NCBI GenBank assembly: GCA_002390845.1
Contig: DGQT01000001.1
Coordinates: 62,001 to 126,000, forward strand
Direction of reading: 5' to 3'
From: Chitinophagaceae bacterium UBA4407
GTDB taxonomy: Bacteria; Bacteroidota; Bacteroidia; Chitinophagales; Chitinophagaceae
DNA length: 64,000 bases
A program made the position numbers and the translations under genes. Positions 63,243-64,000 of the stretch are shown here, one piece after another. The notes under the pieces were generated by a model. That model was not told the origin of the DNA. It searched no databases and saw only the letters and a list, made by a program, of their open reading frames with translations. The number at the start of each line of letters is the position of its first letter. Within the stretch, counting starts at the first letter, position 1.

Positions 63243-64000
63243 ATGAAAAAGTTTTTACTGGCTATAGCAATCATCATTTCTGCCCAGGCAGCATTTGCAC
63301 AGTTTCCCGGTGCAGCGGGCGGCGCAGGAAAATCCGTACCCAATATGGGTCATGTGTATGGCAAGATCGTTGACAGTTTAGGCAAACCAATAAGTGATGT
63401 ATCTGTAGTGCTGTTGCAAAATAAATTTGATACTGTTACTAAAAGGAAAAAAGATATTTTGTTAAAAGCCATTATTACAAAAGCCAATGGTGAATTCAGT
63501 TTTGAGGAGCTGCCCATATTTGGGCCACTTAAAATGAAAATCAGCGCAACGGGTTTCAAACCTGTTGAACAAGCCGTTGCTTTTCAGATGAAGATGGATC
63601 CTAATGCAGCAAAACCAACCGGAGCAGCATCGGGTGATCCTGCCGCCGCTATGAGCGCAATGAGCGGTATGCTGAACGCATTTGATAAAGACCTGGGTAA
63701 AATAAAACTAACCAGCGATTCAAAAGAACTTGCTGCAGTAACAGTGGTTTCTGTTACACCACAAATGCGGTTGGATATTGATAAAAAAGTTTTTAATGTA
63801 GAAAAGAATATAGTAAGTGCAGGCGGTACAGCTTTAGATGTTATGCGTAACGTGCCATCTGTTAATGTGGATATTGATGGTAATGTTTCAGTACGCAACA
63901 GTACGCCAACTATTTTCGTTGATGGAAGGCCAACCACATTAACACTCGATCAAATTCCTGCAGATGCTATTGAAAGCGTAGAAGTAATTACCAACCCTTC
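63243..64000 (+). CDS. TonB-dependent receptor-like outer membrane protein (C-terminus beyond window)
   Basis: 252 codons visible, open to the right edge. Signal peptide MKKFLLAIAIIISAQAAFA-Q. Residues about 38-115 form a carboxypeptidase-regulatory-like domain (GKIVDSLGKPISDVSVVLL ... GEFSFEELP) with an Ala-rich, Met-rich insertion, and from about 160 the plug starts (VFNVEKN, ALDVMRNVPSVNVDIDG, VDGRPTTLTLDQIPADAIES, VEVITNPS), the pattern of outer membrane beta-barrel proteins of the OMP_b-brl_3 type. Probably an uptake or surface protein. Confidence 0.9.
   Translation, partial: MKKFLLAIAIIISAQAAFAQFPGAAGGAGKSVPNMGHVYGKIVDSLGKPISDVSVVLLQNKFDTVTKRKKDILLKAIITKANGEFSFEELPIFGPLKMKISATGFKPVEQAVAFQMKMDPNAAKPTGAASGDPAAAMSAMSGMLNAFDKDLGKIKLTSDSKELAAVTVVSVTPQMRLDIDKKVFNVEKNIVSAGGTALDVMRNVPSVNVDIDGNVSVRNSTPTIFVDGRPTTLTLDQIPADAIESVEVITNP

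Overview
The window is chromosomal DNA from a member of the Bacteroidota, most likely a Chitinophagaceae-like soil or freshwater bacterium. The grounds are two proteins ending in type IX secretion (Por) sorting domains, many SCK/GC-type lipoproteins, a Bacteroidetes-type promoter (TTTG, 21 bp, TTATTTTG) in front of mraZ, QueA, FtsZ and MraY of the long Bacteroidetes form, and a SusC-like/TonB-type outer membrane protein at the right edge. No rRNA, tRNA, CRISPR array, transposase or prophage was seen.

Layout. 1-5001 (minus): surface and secreted proteins, namely two paralogous lipoproteins with beta-propeller-like repeats and a YadA-head/S74/T9SS protein. 5205-8411: a lipid module with a sterol-desaturase-like hydroxylase, a divergent HTH regulator and a fatty acid desaturase. 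8760-10435: an ABC exporter pair. 11773-29192 (minus): the whole division and cell wall (dcw) cluster in the order mraZ-rsmH-ftsL-ftsI-murE-mraY-murD-ftsW-murG-murC-ftsQ-ftsA-ftsZ, with a promoter and putative MraZ operator upstream and an intrinsic terminator after ftsZ. 29404-46884: mixed housekeeping genes (DUF3052, queA, a histidine kinase, YqgE, greA, scpA, mscL, PPK2, an EamA exporter, Uma2) among secreted or lipoprotein genes of unknown role. 46934-54695: a deoxyhypusine-synthase-like gene, pdxA, an aldose epimerase, a flavin reductase, a phosphoesterase, ruvB and a MarR/DUF606 pair. 54913-58052: a run of NAD(P)-dependent oxidoreductases and a thioredoxin-like protein, probably linked to the MarR regulator through a shared 16-bp palindrome. 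58185-64000: an Lgt-like protein, a LytS/LytTR two-component pair, periplasmic and lipoproteins, and a truncated TonB-type receptor.

The most unusual feature is a dense family of intergenic inverted-repeat elements, about 30 occurrences in 64 kb. The core is TTGCGTCGCACTCTTGTAC (or GTGTCACTCACTTGTAC) and its reverse complement, bounded outside by GAGCCCGGC plus T or A tracts. Nine occur as complete palindromes, five of them inside the dcw operon. About 22 occur as half elements in opposite orientations on either side of one or several genes. Several of these pairs share sequence or insert subtype found only in the two mates, as if one palindrome had been opened around the genes. Other regulatory observations are four GTG triplets at exact 10-bp spacing over the mraZ promoter, three DnaA-box-like 9-mers beside it, and a terminator-like hairpin in the greA leader.
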